Origin: JBNNGK01 sp050268245
Lineage (GTDB): Bacteria > Pseudomonadota > Gammaproteobacteria > Enterobacterales > Enterobacteriaceae
Length of the DNA: 64,000 nucleotides
Direction: 5' to 3'
Assembly (NCBI RefSeq): GCF_050268245.1
Contig: NZ_JBNNGK010000011.1
Span: forward strand, 1-64,000
This document shows positions 17,765 through 26,849 of the stretch, in pieces. The notes under the pieces were generated by a model. That model did not search any database. It saw only the letters and a list, made by a program, of their open reading frames with translations, and was not told where the DNA came from. A program made the position numbers and the translations under genes. Each line of letters begins with the position of its first letter. Position 1 is the stretch's first letter.

Positions 17765-17795
17765 CTGCTGTGTTTTGATCCGCAAAACGCAGCAG
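17765..17795 (+). terminator. Hairpin after ubiI
   Basis: CTGCTGTGTTTTG (17765-17777) and CAAAACGCAGCAG (17783-17795) form a 13-bp stem, with one T-G pair, around a 5-base loop. A classical T run is missing; the next bases are TACCATCACTTTT. It probably ends or stabilises the ubi transcript. Confidence 0.55.
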
Positions 17796-17836
17796 TACCA
17801 TCACTTTTCCTTATATTACCTTTCATTTGAAATAAT

Positions 17837-17887
17837 CTAATTTCACGTCATTTTTTGCATTAGTTTTTCTAATTCGTGGTGCATTAG
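17837..17887. promoter_or_regulatory. Cluster of GcvA-box pentamers
   Basis: CTAAT occurs at 17837-17841 and 17869-17873, and its complement ATTAG at 17859-17863 and 17883-17887: four copies in 51 bases. CTAAT is the recognised core of E. coli GcvA sites upstream of gcvT. The density in AT-rich DNA could partly be chance, but the position before gcvT supports function. Confidence 0.5.
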
Positions 17888-18220
17888 TCGAAAGTCATAT
17901 TTCCGCCTGTCTGGGCGTATTTGTTATATAACATCGGTATTTTACCGTTTTAATTGTTAATTTTGTGCCTTGAGGCGCATTTTTTTAGTGAAAAACTCTG
18001 CACACTGACGCGGCATTTTTGCGCCCTTATATCGTTTCGCGCCTATTTTAACTTATGGTTAATCAGGCCGTTCGGTGGTAAGTTCGAGTGAAAGGTATCG
18101 TTTGCGTCGCGAGAGTTGTCAGCATTTTTCGGCACGTTCAGCGCGATGTTTAATACCCGAAGTTATTTGAGAGCCGCGACGGTGGCTTGAATGATTTCGG
18201 GGATATTGCGGAGAGATAAA

Positions 18221-19318
18221 ATGGCAAAGCAAACCCCACTGTACGACCAGCACGTGGCGTGCGGCGCGCGCATGGTCGACTTTCATGGCTGGATGATGCC
18301 ATTACACTATGGCTCCCAGATTGATGAACACCATGTAGTGCGTCAGGATGCGGGTATGTTCGATGTTTCTCACATGACTATCGTTGATCTCCATGGTGCC
18401 CGTACTCGTGAGTTTTTACGTTATCTATTGGCCAACGATGTTGCCAAACTGACTCAACCCGGCAAAGCGTTGTACACCGGCATGCTGAATGCCTCTGGTG
18501 GTGTGATTGACGATCTGATCGTGTATTTCCTCACAGAAGATTATTTCCGCTTGGTGGTGAACTCCGCTACCCGCGACAAAGATCTGGCATGGATCGAACA
18601 GCACGCCGCGCCGTACAGCGTTGAACAGGTGGTGCGTGACGATCTGGCTCTGATTGCCGTGCAAGGTCCGCAAGCTAAAGCGCGCGCTGCGACCGTGTTT
18701 AGCGCTGAGCAGAAACAAGCTGTTGAAGGTATGAAGCCATTTTTTGGCGTGCAAGCGGGTGAACTGTTTATTGCCACCACCGGGTATACCGGCGAGGCTG
18801 GCTATGAAATTGCGCTGCCGAAAGAGCAGGTTGCCGATATTTGGCAACAACTGCTGGCCGCGGGCGTTAAACCGGCCGGGTTGGGTGCGCGTGACACGCT
18901 GCGTTTGGAAGCTGGTATGAATTTATACGGGCAAGAGATGGATGAAGGCGTTTCGCCACTGGCGGCGAATATGGGCTGGACCATTGCCTGGGAACCGCAG
19001 GATCGTCAGTTTATTGGCCGTGACGCACTGGAACAGCAACGTGAACAGGGCACCGAACAACTGGTCGGCTTGATCATGACTGAAAAAGGCGTATTACGTA
19101 ATGAGCTGCCGGTTCATTTTACGGACGCAGCCGGTCAGACGCACGAAGGGCACATCACCAGCGGTTCGTTTTCTCCAACGCTCGGTTTTAGCATTGCGTT
19201 AGCGCGCGTGCCGATGGGGATTGGTGAACGCGCCATCGTGCAGATCCGTAACCGTGAAATGCCGGTCAGCGTCACCAAGCCAGGCTTTGTAAGATCCGGT
19301 AAGTCACTAATTAATTAA
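18221..19318 (+). CDS. gcvT: Aminomethyltransferase, glycine cleavage T protein
   Basis: A 365-residue tetrahydrofolate-dependent enzyme that takes the aminomethyl group from lipoyl-GcvH, releases ammonia and forms 5,10-methylenetetrahydrofolate. The N-terminal MAKQTPLYDQHVACGARMVD, the folate-site region VSHMTIVDLHG and the C-terminal GTCV-type barrel domain are present. A codon 30 bases upstream could extend the frame, but ATG 18221 follows GCGGAGAG and gives the standard N-terminus and length. It is the first gene of gcvTHP. Confidence 0.95.
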   Translation: MAKQTPLYDQHVACGARMVDFHGWMMPLHYGSQIDEHHVVRQDAGMFDVSHMTIVDLHGARTREFLRYLLANDVAKLTQPGKALYTGMLNASGGVIDDLIVYFLTEDYFRLVVNSATRDKDLAWIEQHAAPYSVEQVVRDDLALIAVQGPQAKARAATVFSAEQKQAVEGMKPFFGVQAGELFIATTGYTGEAGYEIALPKEQVADIWQQLLAAGVKPAGLGARDTLRLEAGMNLYGQEMDEGVSPLAANMGWTIAWEPQDRQFIGRDALEQQREQGTEQLVGLIMTEKGVLRNELPVHFTDAAGQTHEGHITSGSFSPTLGFSIALARVPMGIGERAIVQIRNREMPVSVTKPGFVRSGKSLIN

Positions 19319-19409
19319 TATTATCGATTAAATTCCCAATGAATTTCGCGTTGCTGCCGACAACGCTGCGGAGTGAAAGACGGCGGGAAAATTTAAGGAG
19401 TAGCGGGCG

Positions 19410-19796
19410 ATGAGCAATGTACCAACAGAGTTGAAATACGCAACCTCTCATGAATGGGTGCGCGATGAAGGTAATGGTGAATACGTGGTAGGGATCACCG
19501 AACATGCCCAGGAACTGTTGGGTGATATGGTATTTGTCGATTTGCCGGAAGTCGGCTCCATTGTCGGCGCGGGTGACGACTGCGCGGTCGCGGAGTCAGT
19601 GAAAGCCGCATCTGATATTTATGCGCCCATCAGCGGTGAAATTCTGGCGGTCAATGATGCATTGGATAGTTCACCGGAGTTGGTAAACAGTGAGCCATAC
19701 GGCGAAGGCTGGCTGTTCCGTATAAAAGCCTCCGATGCGACTGAACTTGGCAAGCTACTGGATGCCGCCGGTTATCAGGCATCGATAGACGAGTAA
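19410..19796 (+). CDS. gcvH: Glycine cleavage system H protein
   Basis: A 128-residue lipoyl carrier that shuttles the aminomethyl intermediate between GcvP, GcvT and lipoamide dehydrogenase. Lys65 in AVAESVKAASDIYAP is the lipoylated residue. Length equals the E. coli protein. AAGGAG lies upstream of the ATG. It is 91 bases after gcvT and 93 before gcvP; the second gap holds a terminator-like hairpin. Confidence 0.96.
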   Translation: MSNVPTELKYATSHEWVRDEGNGEYVVGITEHAQELLGDMVFVDLPEVGSIVGAGDDCAVAESVKAASDIYAPISGEILAVNDALDSSPELVNSEPYGEGWLFRIKASDATELGKLLDAAGYQASIDE

Positions 19797-19805
19797 GTAC
19801 CTCCG

Positions 19806-19835
19806 CGCCTCAGACCTGTCGGCTGGGGCGTTTTT
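19806..19835 (+). terminator. Terminator-like hairpin between gcvH and gcvP
   Basis: CGCCTCAG (19806-19813) pairs with CTGGGGCG (19823-19830), including one T-G pair, and runs into TTTTT (19831-19835). It sits 9 bases past the gcvH stop. It would reduce expression of the large GcvP subunit relative to GcvT and GcvH. Confidence 0.65.
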
Positions 19836-19889
19836 AGTGATAGATCGCGCTATATCCCGTACCACCTCAGCATTCAGGAATGTGTAGCA

Positions 19890-22769
19890 ATGACTCAGAC
19901 ACTCAGCCAACTTGAACACAGCGAAGCGTTCATCGAACGCCACATCGGCTCTTCTGCGCAACAACAGCAGGCGATGCTGGAAGCGGTGGGCGCCAGCTCG
20001 CTCAGCGCGCTGATCCAACAGATTGTGCCTGCCGATATCCAACTGCCGGGGCCACCGCCGGTCGGTGACGCAGCCACTGAACATCAGGCATTAGCCGAAT
20101 TGAAGGCGATTGCCGGTCAGAATCAACGTTACAAATCCTATATTGGCATGGGGTATAGCTCGGTACTGACACCGCCGGTGATCCTGCGCAATATGCTGGA
20201 AAACCCAGGTTGGTACACCGCTTATACGCCTTATCAGCCGGAGGTATCGCAAGGGCGTCTTGAAGCGTTACTCAACTTCCAAACCGTTACGCTGGATCTG
20301 ACGGGGCTCGATCTGGCTTCCGCTTCGTTATTGGATGAAGCGACCGCCGCCGCTGAAGCGATGGCGCTGGCTAAGCGTGCCAGTAAATTAAAAGACGCTA
20401 ATCGTTTCTTTGTGGCTGACGATGTACATCCGCAAACGCTGGACGTGGTGCGTACCCGTGCCGAAACCTTCAATTTTGAAGTGATTGTCGATAAGGCCGA
20501 GAAAGTCCTTGAGTTGGAAGGCGTGTTTGGCGTGCTGTTGCAACAGATTGGCACCACCGGCGAGCTGCATGATTACAGCCAACTGCTGGCTGAACTGAAA
20601 TCACGCAAGATCATTACCAGTGTGGCTGCCGACATGATGGCATTGGTACTGCTAACGGCGCCGGGCAAACAGGGCGCTGACGTCGTGTTTGGTTCTGCGC
20701 AACGCTTTGGCGTGCCAATGGGCTACGGCGGCCCGCATGCGGCATTTTTTGCTTGTCGTGATGAATTTAAACGTTCCATGCCGGGGCGCATTATCGGCGT
20801 TTCCCGCGATGCGGCCGGTAACACCGCCCTGCGTATGGCGATGCAGACTCGCGAGCAACACATCCGCCGCGAAAAGGCCAATTCGAACATTTGTACCTCG
20901 CAGGTTCTGCTGGCTAACATCGCCAGCCTGTACGCGGTGTACCACGGGCCACAAGGTCTGCAACGTATTGCCGGGCGTATTCATCGTCTGACAGATATTC
21001 TGGCCGCAGGTTTGCAACAGGCGGGTTTATCGCTTCGTCATAGCACTTGGTTCGATACTTTGACCGTTGAAGTCAAAGATAAAGCGGCGGTACTGGATCG
21101 CGCCCTAAGTTTTGGCCTGAACCTGCGCACGGATATTCATGGCGCAGTGGGTATCACATTGGACGAAGCCACTTCGCGCGAAGATGTGCAAACGCTGTTT
21201 GCCGTATTGGCCGGTGACGATCACGGGTTGGACATTGACGCGTTGGACGCAATGGTGAACCAAGCGAGTGCGTCGATCCCTGCGGCAATGCTGCGCCAGG
21301 ATCCGATTCTGACCCATCCGGTGTTTAACAGTTACCACAGTGAAACCGAAATGATGCGCTATATGCATCGTTTAGAGCGAAAGGATCTGGCGTTGAATCA
21401 GGCGATGATCCCGCTGGGTTCCTGTACCATGAAACTGAACGCGGCGGCAGAGATGATCCCGATCACCTGGCCTGAGTTCTCTGATATGCATCCGTTCTGC
21501 CCGGCGGAACAGGCTGCCGGCTATCAGCAAATGATCGGTCAGCTTTCACAATGGTTGGTGCAACTGACCGGGTACGATGCGGTGTGTATGCAGCCAAATT
21601 CAGGGGCGCAAGGCGAATACGCAGGTCTGTTGGCGATTCGTCGCTATCATGAAAGCCGTAATGAAGCAGGGCGCCACGTGTGTCTGATCCCAAGTTCGGC
21701 ACACGGCACTAACCCGGCATCGGCTCAAATGGCGGGTATGAGTGTGGTGGTGGTGGCCTGCGATAAGAATGGCAACATCGATTTGCACGATCTTCGCGTA
21801 AAAGCAGAACAGGCTGGCGAAGAGCTGTCCTGCATTATGGTGACTTATCCGTCTACCCACGGCGTGTATGAAGAAACCATTCGTGAAGTGTGTCAGATCG
21901 TTCATCAATTCGGCGGTCAGGTTTACCTTGATGGCGCGAACATGAATGCGCAGGTCGGCATCACTACGCCGGGTTACATTGGCGCAGATGTGTCGCACCT
22001 TAATCTACATAAAACCTTCTGTATTCCGCACGGCGGCGGTGGCCCTGGCATGGGGCCTATCGGCGTGAAAGCGCATTTGGCGCCGTTTGTTCCTGGCCAC
22101 AGCGTGGTGCAAATTGACGGCGTGACCACGCAGCAAGGCGCTGTTTCTGCGGCACCTTTTGGCAGTGCGTCGATTCTGCCAATCAGTTGGATGTATATCC
22201 GCATGATGGGTGCCGAAGGGCTGAAACAAGCCAGCCAAGTGGCGATTTTAAACGCTAACTACATCGCAACGCGCCTGAAAGATGCGTATCCCGTTTTGTA
22301 TACCGGCCGCGATCATCGTGTGGCGCACGAATGTATTCTGGACATTCGTCCTCTGAAAGAGGAAACCGGTATTAGCGAAATGGATATTGCCAAGCGTTTG
22401 ATTGATTATGGCTTCCATGCGCCAACCATGTCTTTCCCGGTCGCGGGTACGCTGATGGTGGAACCAACCGAATCGGAAAGCAAAGTAGAACTGGATCGTT
22501 TCATTGATGCGATGCTGGCGATCCGTGCGGAAATTGACCGTGTTAAACAGGGTGAATGGCCGCTAGACGATAACCCGCTGGTTAATGCGCCACACATACA
22601 GGCGGAGTTGGTCAGCGATTGGCAGCATGCGTATAGTCGTGAGCTGGCGGTATTCCCATCGGCGGCGGTACGTGAGAATAAATATTGGCCGACCGTGAAG
22701 CGTCTTGACGATGTTTACGGCGACCGTAATCTGTTCTGCTCCTGCGTACCGATGAGCGAATACCAATAA
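19890..22769 (+). CDS. gcvP: Glycine dehydrogenase (decarboxylating), P protein
   Basis: A 959-residue pyridoxal-phosphate enzyme that decarboxylates glycine and passes the aminomethyl moiety to lipoyl-GcvH. It consists of two homologous halves; the second carries the PLP lysine in HLNLHKTFCIPHGGGGPG (near residue 710). GYSSVLTPPVILRN near residue 86 and the QPNSGAQGEYAGL segment are also typical. Length is as in E. coli (957). It is the last gene of gcvTHP and is followed by a strong terminator. Confidence 0.96.
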   Translation: MTQTLSQLEHSEAFIERHIGSSAQQQQAMLEAVGASSLSALIQQIVPADIQLPGPPPVGDAATEHQALAELKAIAGQNQRYKSYIGMGYSSVLTPPVILRNMLENPGWYTAYTPYQPEVSQGRLEALLNFQTVTLDLTGLDLASASLLDEATAAAEAMALAKRASKLKDANRFFVADDVHPQTLDVVRTRAETFNFEVIVDKAEKVLELEGVFGVLLQQIGTTGELHDYSQLLAELKSRKIITSVAADMMALVLLTAPGKQGADVVFGSAQRFGVPMGYGGPHAAFFACRDEFKRSMPGRIIGVSRDAAGNTALRMAMQTREQHIRREKANSNICTSQVLLANIASLYAVYHGPQGLQRIAGRIHRLTDILAAGLQQAGLSLRHSTWFDTLTVEVKDKAAVLDRALSFGLNLRTDIHGAVGITLDEATSREDVQTLFAVLAGDDHGLDIDALDAMVNQASASIPAAMLRQDPILTHPVFNSYHSETEMMRYMHRLERKDLALNQAMIPLGSCTMKLNAAAEMIPITWPEFSDMHPFCPAEQAAGYQQMIGQLSQWLVQLTGYDAVCMQPNSGAQGEYAGLLAIRRYHESRNEAGRHVCLIPSSAHGTNPASAQMAGMSVVVVACDKNGNIDLHDLRVKAEQAGEELSCIMVTYPSTHGVYEETIREVCQIVHQFGGQVYLDGANMNAQVGITTPGYIGADVSHLNLHKTFCIPHGGGGPGMGPIGVKAHLAPFVPGHSVVQIDGVTTQQGAVSAAPFGSASILPISWMYIRMMGAEGLKQASQVAILNANYIATRLKDAYPVLYTGRDHRVAHECILDIRPLKEETGISEMDIAKRLIDYGFHAPTMSFPVAGTLMVEPTESESKVELDRFIDAMLAIRAEIDRVKQGEWPLDDNPLVNAPHIQAELVSDWQHAYSRELAVFPSAAVRENKYWPTVKRLDDVYGDRNLFCSCVPMSEYQ

Positions 22770-22793
22770 CGCGTTCGGCACGGTAGGTTATCA

Positions 22794-22832
22794 AGGGACA
22801 CTGCAACTGCCGTGTCCCTTTGTTATTTTTGA
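22794..22832 (+). terminator. Terminator after gcvP
   Basis: AAGGGACAC (22794-22802) and GTGTCCCTT (22813-22821) form a perfect 9-bp stem with a 10-base loop, followed by TGTTATTTTT. It is 24 bases past the gcvP stop. Confidence 0.8.
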
Positions 22833-22869
22833 CGTTGTATGCCAGATGAACGCGTGTTCTTCATGAGGA

Positions 22870-23007
22870 ATGAATAGGGTAAAGAGTCAATTGCCGATGC
22901 AACGCGGTGGCCAGCCTGAAGAGGTCGCGCAGGCGATAGCTTGGTTGCTGTCTGAAGCGGCGTCTTACGTGACTGGCAGTATTATCGATGCTGCCGGTGG
23001 GCGTTAA
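22870..23007 (+). pseudogene. ygfF: ygfF (short-chain dehydrogenase) 3' remnant
   Basis: The frame from ATG 22870 to TAA 23007 encodes 45 residues: MNRVKSQLPMQRGGQPEEVA, then AIAWLLSEAASYVTGSIIDA, then AGGR. This is the C-terminal cofactor/substrate region of a short-chain dehydrogenase and corresponds to E. coli YgfF, which is encoded next to gcvP. The Rossmann GxxxGxG motif and the Ser-Tyr-Lys active site are absent. A GAGGA precedes the ATG, so a short peptide might be made, but the enzyme is lost. It is best read as a decayed gene truncated at its 5' end. Confidence 0.8.
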
Positions 23008-23051
23008 CGGCAGAGGGATCTTATCGCCGGGCAGGCAGCCCGGCATGCGCT

Positions 23052-23660
23052 TTACTTCAACCAGCCTTTACGCTGCGCTTCATGTAGGTGATGTGATAAA
23101 TGTTGCCACAATTCGGGGTAGACCTCGGCAATCATCGCATTACGTGCCAGAACCTGTTGCAGAGTGATGTTGTTTTCTACCCAACTCTGACCTTCGTTAT
23201 GCAGGTTCATCAGCATTGGCATTGTACGATCCAGAACCAAAGCAAAGCGGGCATCGGCACTTTCACCGTCTTCATACTCCTGCCATAGCGCGGCGAAATA
23301 CTCACGCTGCGGTGCTGGCAACATGCCGAACAGACGGCGGGCAGCGACAACTTCTTGATCGTGGATAGCCGCACGCGCAGCCAGATCGTACACCAACACA
23401 TCGCCAGCATCGATTTCGACAATGTCATGAAGCAAAGCCATTTGAATTACACGCTGAATATCAACGTCGTCACCAGCATAGGGCGCAAGGCTCATGGCGG
23501 CGATAGCGAAGTGCCAGCTGTGTTCGGCAGAGTTTTCTTGACGCTGGGTACCCAGCACTTTAGTACGGCGCTGGACGCTTTTAAGTTTATCGATTTCCAT
23601 CAGGAACTGGATGACTTGGGTCATGGAGCCAAATTCTAACGCGGGTACGGCAGATGACAT
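23052..23660 (-). CDS. HD-domain metal-dependent phosphohydrolase
   Basis: A 202-residue protein with an HD domain of the YfbR/HDDC2 type. The predicted metal ligands are His47 (SAEHSWH), His78-Asp79 (LLHDIVEID) and Asp144 (LVLDRTMPM). Relatives include 5'-deoxynucleotidases, but the substrate here is unknown. Start 23660 (MSSAVPALEF) is chosen over an in-frame codon 78 bases upstream because the extension has no similarity to the domain. It stands between the ygfF remnant and trhA, divergent from the latter. Confidence 0.82.
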   Translation of the reverse strand: MSSAVPALEFGSMTQVIQFLMEIDKLKSVQRRTKVLGTQRQENSAEHSWHFAIAAMSLAPYAGDDVDIQRVIQMALLHDIVEIDAGDVLVYDLAARAAIHDQEVVAARRLFGMLPAPQREYFAALWQEYEDGESADARFALVLDRTMPMLMNLHNEGQSWVENNITLQQVLARNAMIAEVYPELWQHLSHHLHEAQRKGWLK

Positions 23661-23856
23661 GATACAGCCTCGGTAGTCGTTGAGTTTAAAGCTCGTCGAT
23701 TGTAGACCACCGAAAGGAAGATTTCGATGTTTGCGCATGTGTTACATGCTTTCACAGTTTTATTTTAGCGTACACGTGTACACTGGAATTATTCTCAGTT
23801 AAGCTGATTTGTGGAAGTTTCGAGCAAGTTAGCGTCGTTTTGAGGGTGTCAGCGTT

Positions 23857-24531
23857 ATGGGAAATGCGGGTGAAGTAAAAACCGAGGCAGATAAACTTGC
23901 CAATACGGCTTATCCGTGGGCGGAAGAGATTGCCAATAGTATCAGCCACGGTATTGGATTGGTTTTCGGTATTGTTGGGTTGGTATTGCTGCTGCTCCAG
24001 GCAACAGACACTGGTGCTGGGGTGACCGCTATCACTAGCTATAGTTTGTATGGCGGCAGTATGATCCTGCTCTATTTGGCCTCAACGCTTTATCACGCCA
24101 TTCCCCATCAGAAAGCGAAGCACTGGTTGAAAAAGATTGACCACTGTGCGATTTATCTTTTGATTGCGGGCACGTATACGCCGTTTTTGCTGGTGGGGTT
24201 GGATTCACCGTTGGCGCGCGGTTTGATGGTAGTGATTTGGGGATTAGCGCTGTTTGGGGTGATCTTCAAGTTGGCCTTTGCACATCGCTTTGAGGCGTTG
24301 TCGTTGGTGACCTATTTGACGATGGGTTGGCTGTCGTTGATCGTCATTTACCAACTGGCGACCCGTTTAGACATGAGGGGCGTCACGTTGCTGGCTGTTG
24401 GCGGCGTGGTGTACACCTTAGGGGTGATTTTCTACGCATCGAAACGCTTTCGTTTTGGCCACGCGATTTGGCACGGCTTTGTACTCGGCGGTAGCGTGTG
24501 TCACTTCATGGCGATTTACTTGTACGTCTAA
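23857..24531 (+). CDS. yqfA: Hemolysin-III/TrhA family membrane protein YqfA
   Basis: A 224-residue integral membrane protein with seven predicted helices, of the PAQR-like hemolysin III family. The N-terminal EEIANSISHGIGLVFGIVGL, the STLYHAIPHQKAKHWLKKIDHCAIYLLIAGTYTP region, described here by its HxxxH-type metal motif, and the C-terminal HAIWHGFVLGGSVCHFMAI segment with paired histidines are diagnostic. E. coli TrhA (YqfA) has been linked to membrane lipid homeostasis; haemolytic activity is not expected. It is convergent with ygfZ. Confidence 0.9.
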   Translation: MGNAGEVKTEADKLANTAYPWAEEIANSISHGIGLVFGIVGLVLLLLQATDTGAGVTAITSYSLYGGSMILLYLASTLYHAIPHQKAKHWLKKIDHCAIYLLIAGTYTPFLLVGLDSPLARGLMVVIWGLALFGVIFKLAFAHRFEALSLVTYLTMGWLSLIVIYQLATRLDMRGVTLLAVGGVVYTLGVIFYASKRFRFGHAIWHGFVLGGSVCHFMAIYLYV

Positions 24532-24548
24532 GATCAATGCCGCGGTAT

Positions 24549-24583
24549 TTTCGCGCTAGCGTATGGTTGATCGTAGCGCGAAA
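24549..24583. terminator. Hairpin between yqfA and ygfZ
   Basis: TTTCGCGCTA (24549-24558) and TAGCGCGAAA (24574-24583) pair perfectly over 10 bp with a 15-base loop, 18 bases after the yqfA stop. The T/A flanks could provide termination for yqfA, but the U run is short. The rest of the gap to 24768 shows no gene. Confidence 0.5.
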
Positions 24584-24768
24584 TAAGCTGAGGACATCGG
24601 CGTCGCCCGGTGAGAGAAATATCGGCTAACCAGCCGTCATGGCGAATCATGACAGCGTGTTTGATCGCTCTAGTTGCCCAAGCAGAGCGCACCGAACAGC
24701 GTTTGGGTTGCTGACTCGGCACGCTCTCTCATTTCTGATCTGATTGGTAGCCTGTGTTCGGCTCCTTT

Positions 24769-25761
24769 TTACTTCTCTTCAACCAGTGAATACGGTAATG
24801 GCTTGATGGCCAGTTCGCTGGTGGTATCTTCACGCACGCGCAGGATGCTGTCAGCGGCCAGATCGTTATTCAACACGGCTTGTACCCATAACGTACCATC
24901 GGCTAATTGGCTCGCGGCTAGCACGGTGCCGGTACGCCGCCAGTTATCACCCAGCTTCAATTCTAGATCTTCTGCGGCAGCAGGGATGCGAGCACCTTTA
25001 CCCACCAGCCAATATAAAGCGCGCTTATTGGCACCACGGAATTTGGCGCGAGCCACCATTTCCTGCCCGGCATAACAACCTTTGCTAAAACTGATGCCGT
25101 CTAACGCTTGCAGGTTGGTGGCCTGCGGGATCAACTGCGCACTGTTTGGGGTATCAATAATCGGATAACCGGCTTCGATGTCTAGTGTCAGCCATTGCTG
25201 GCTATCATTCAGCTCGGCTTGTTCTTGCAATGTGTTTGCCAGTTGTGCTGCAACCTTGGCGGTGGTCACCAGCAGGAAACGCTCAGCCGGTTGGCTGAAA
25301 TGCAGCAGCGTGGTGTCACCATCATGTGTGACCGGGTGTTCTGCATCAGGAAGTTGAACAAATATGCCCGCCAATGCGGCGCGCGCTTGGAACCCGGCGA
25401 CGCCCAGCAAGACTGCGTCATTATTGGCAGCGATGGTGACTTTCGAGAACACCGCATATTTTTTGATTTCTGCCAATTGGCTATCCAGCACACTGCGACG
25501 TTGCAGATAGGCAAACCCTTCACCTTGCTGGAATAACCGCAGGTTGCTCCACATCTTGCCTTTGGCATCGCAATGGCCACACAGCACGTGCTGATCGGCC
25601 GCCAGTTTTTCGATGTCCGCGGTCACTTGGCCTTGCAAGTATTTCACCGTATCCGCGCCATTTAGCGTGACCAATGCCCAGTCTTCCAGCGAAATCAGCG
25701 TTAATGGCAGGTGGGAAGCGGCAGAGGGATGACGAGGTGGAAAAGGAATGTTGAACGCCAT
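24769..25761 (-). CDS. ygfZ: tRNA-modifying / Fe-S cluster assembly protein YgfZ
   Basis: A 330-residue folate-binding protein structurally related to GcvT, needed for full activity of some Fe-S enzymes such as the methylthiotransferase MiaB. The invariant motif KGCYAGQEMVAR (near residue 226) contains the functional cysteine. An in-frame codon upstream would add 11 residues, but the start at 25761 gives MAFNIPFPPR, the standard beginning. It is divergent from sdhE-ygfX, the conserved arrangement. Confidence 0.93.
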   Translation of the reverse strand: MAFNIPFPPRHPSAASHLPLTLISLEDWALVTLNGADTVKYLQGQVTADIEKLAADQHVLCGHCDAKGKMWSNLRLFQQGEGFAYLQRRSVLDSQLAEIKKYAVFSKVTIAANNDAVLLGVAGFQARAALAGIFVQLPDAEHPVTHDGDTTLLHFSQPAERFLLVTTAKVAAQLANTLQEQAELNDSQQWLTLDIEAGYPIIDTPNSAQLIPQATNLQALDGISFSKGCYAGQEMVARAKFRGANKRALYWLVGKGARIPAAAEDLELKLGDNWRRTGTVLAASQLADGTLWVQAVLNNDLAADSILRVREDTTSELAIKPLPYSLVEEK

Positions 25762-26081
25762 GAGTTCGATCCTGATTAACGTTATTCTTACCAAAGAAGT
25801 TGGTCTTCCATGGTAAAAGAGGCAGCAGGCTTTGCAAGCAGTTATTCATCGACCGCACTTTTTTTGATATTTAGCGCTTAATTCTGCTTTCAACCGAGAA
25901 CATTCTTTCCGACGAGTGTGTCAAATTGTTACTCTAGGCGCTGCCGAATGACGTTATGCTTACATGCTAATTGTTAATCAACGGAATTATATCGATCATG
26001 TGTTGCCATACATGTGAAGGTAATCCTTACGCAAGTATTGCCGCGCTAAAGCCACGTAGAACAGAGGTTAGTCATAACAAC
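25762..26081. other. Divergent intergenic region ygfZ-sdhE
   Basis: 320 bases between two divergent starts, holding promoters for both. Nothing else can be assigned. An in-frame extension of sdhE back to 25971 has no family similarity and is not believed. Confidence 0.4.
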
Positions 26082-26348
26082 ATGGATATTAATAATAAAG
26101 CACGTATTCACTGGGCTTGCCGCCGCGGGATGCGCGAGTTGGACATTTCGATCATGCCGTTTTTCGAGTACGAGTACGATTCGCTGAGTGATGAAGATAA
26201 AGCGTTGTTTATTCGCTTGCTTGAGTGTGATGATCCAGATTTATTCAACTGGTTAATGAATCATGGCGCTCCGCAGGACAGTGAATTGCAGAGAATGGTG
26301 ACCTTGATCCAGACGCGAAATAAAGACCGTGGCCCAGTGGCGATGTAA
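26082..26348 (+). CDS. sdhE: FAD assembly factor SdhE
   Basis: An 88-residue protein that promotes covalent flavinylation of succinate dehydrogenase (SdhA) and fumarate reductase (FrdA). The RGxxE motif is present as RRGMREL (near residues 13-19), followed by the small five-helix fold. The start at 26082 (MDINNKARIHWACRRGMREL) gives the normal family length. Its last codons overlap the first 20 bases of ygfX, so the two are translated from one message. Confidence 0.95.
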   Translation: MDINNKARIHWACRRGMRELDISIMPFFEYEYDSLSDEDKALFIRLLECDDPDLFNWLMNHGAPQDSELQRMVTLIQTRNKDRGPVAM

Positions 26349-26751
26349 TGTACGTATCTCTTGGCGCACCCAGTTAATCTCGTTATTAGCCCATGGTGCG
26401 CTGATTCTGCTGATCTTGATTTCGCCTTGGCCGGAAGGTTACGGCCCCATTTGGTTGATACTGCTGACGCTGGTGGTGTTTGAATGCATTCGCAGCCAAA
26501 AACGTATTGCTTCGCATCAGGGTGAGTTGCATGTGCTTAGTGTGGCGCGGCACATTGTGTGGGAAGGTAAAGAATGGCGGATTATTGGCCGTCCGTGGAT
26601 GCCACATTATGGCATTATGCTGAAATTACAGCCATTGGATAACCAAAAATCTCGTCGGATGTGGCTAGCCTCCGATTGCATGAGAAAAGCCGATTGGCGG
26701 CAATTACGCCAACACTTGTTGTTCCCATCGGCGGGTGATGAGGAGTCTTAA
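26329..26751 (+). CDS. ygfX: Membrane protein YgfX (CptA)
   Basis: A 140-residue inner-membrane protein with two closely spaced N-terminal helices (residues ~16-50, around the conserved LISPWPEGYGPIWL loop) and a cytoplasmic C-terminal part. It starts with GTG inside the 3' end of sdhE. In E. coli it has been described as the toxin partner of YgfY(SdhE)/CptB acting on FtsZ and MreB, and in Serratia as a partner of SdhE affecting prodigiosin; which view is right is not decided by sequence. The start is supported by alignment with E. coli YgfX. Confidence 0.9.
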   Translation: MAQWRCNVRISWRTQLISLLAHGALILLILISPWPEGYGPIWLILLTLVVFECIRSQKRIASHQGELHVLSVARHIVWEGKEWRIIGRPWMPHYGIMLKLQPLDNQKSRRMWLASDCMRKADWRQLRQHLLFPSAGDEES

Positions 26752-26849
26752 TCAAACCATGTTTTGGCGGGCGGCGAATCGGGTGCGATGAATCTGAACG
26801 GTATAAACCGAATCCGTAAGGCGCGTGAGCCGCGCCTCGATTAGCGAGT

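Larger units (their letters stand above)
17717..18220. promoter_or_regulatory. gcvT upstream control region
   Basis: 504 AT-rich bases between ubiI and gcvT without a credible gene. In E. coli the long gcvT leader region binds GcvA, Lrp, PurR and CRP. Here a cluster of CTAAT/ATTAG pentamers, the core of GcvA sites, is visible at 17837-17887. I could not place the promoter elements reliably. Confidence 0.55.

Noticed and set aside
17717..18220. Glycine riboswitch upstream of gcvT
   Set aside because: I could not find the tandem glycine aptamer core, and in Enterobacterales this operon is controlled by GcvA/Lrp/PurR.
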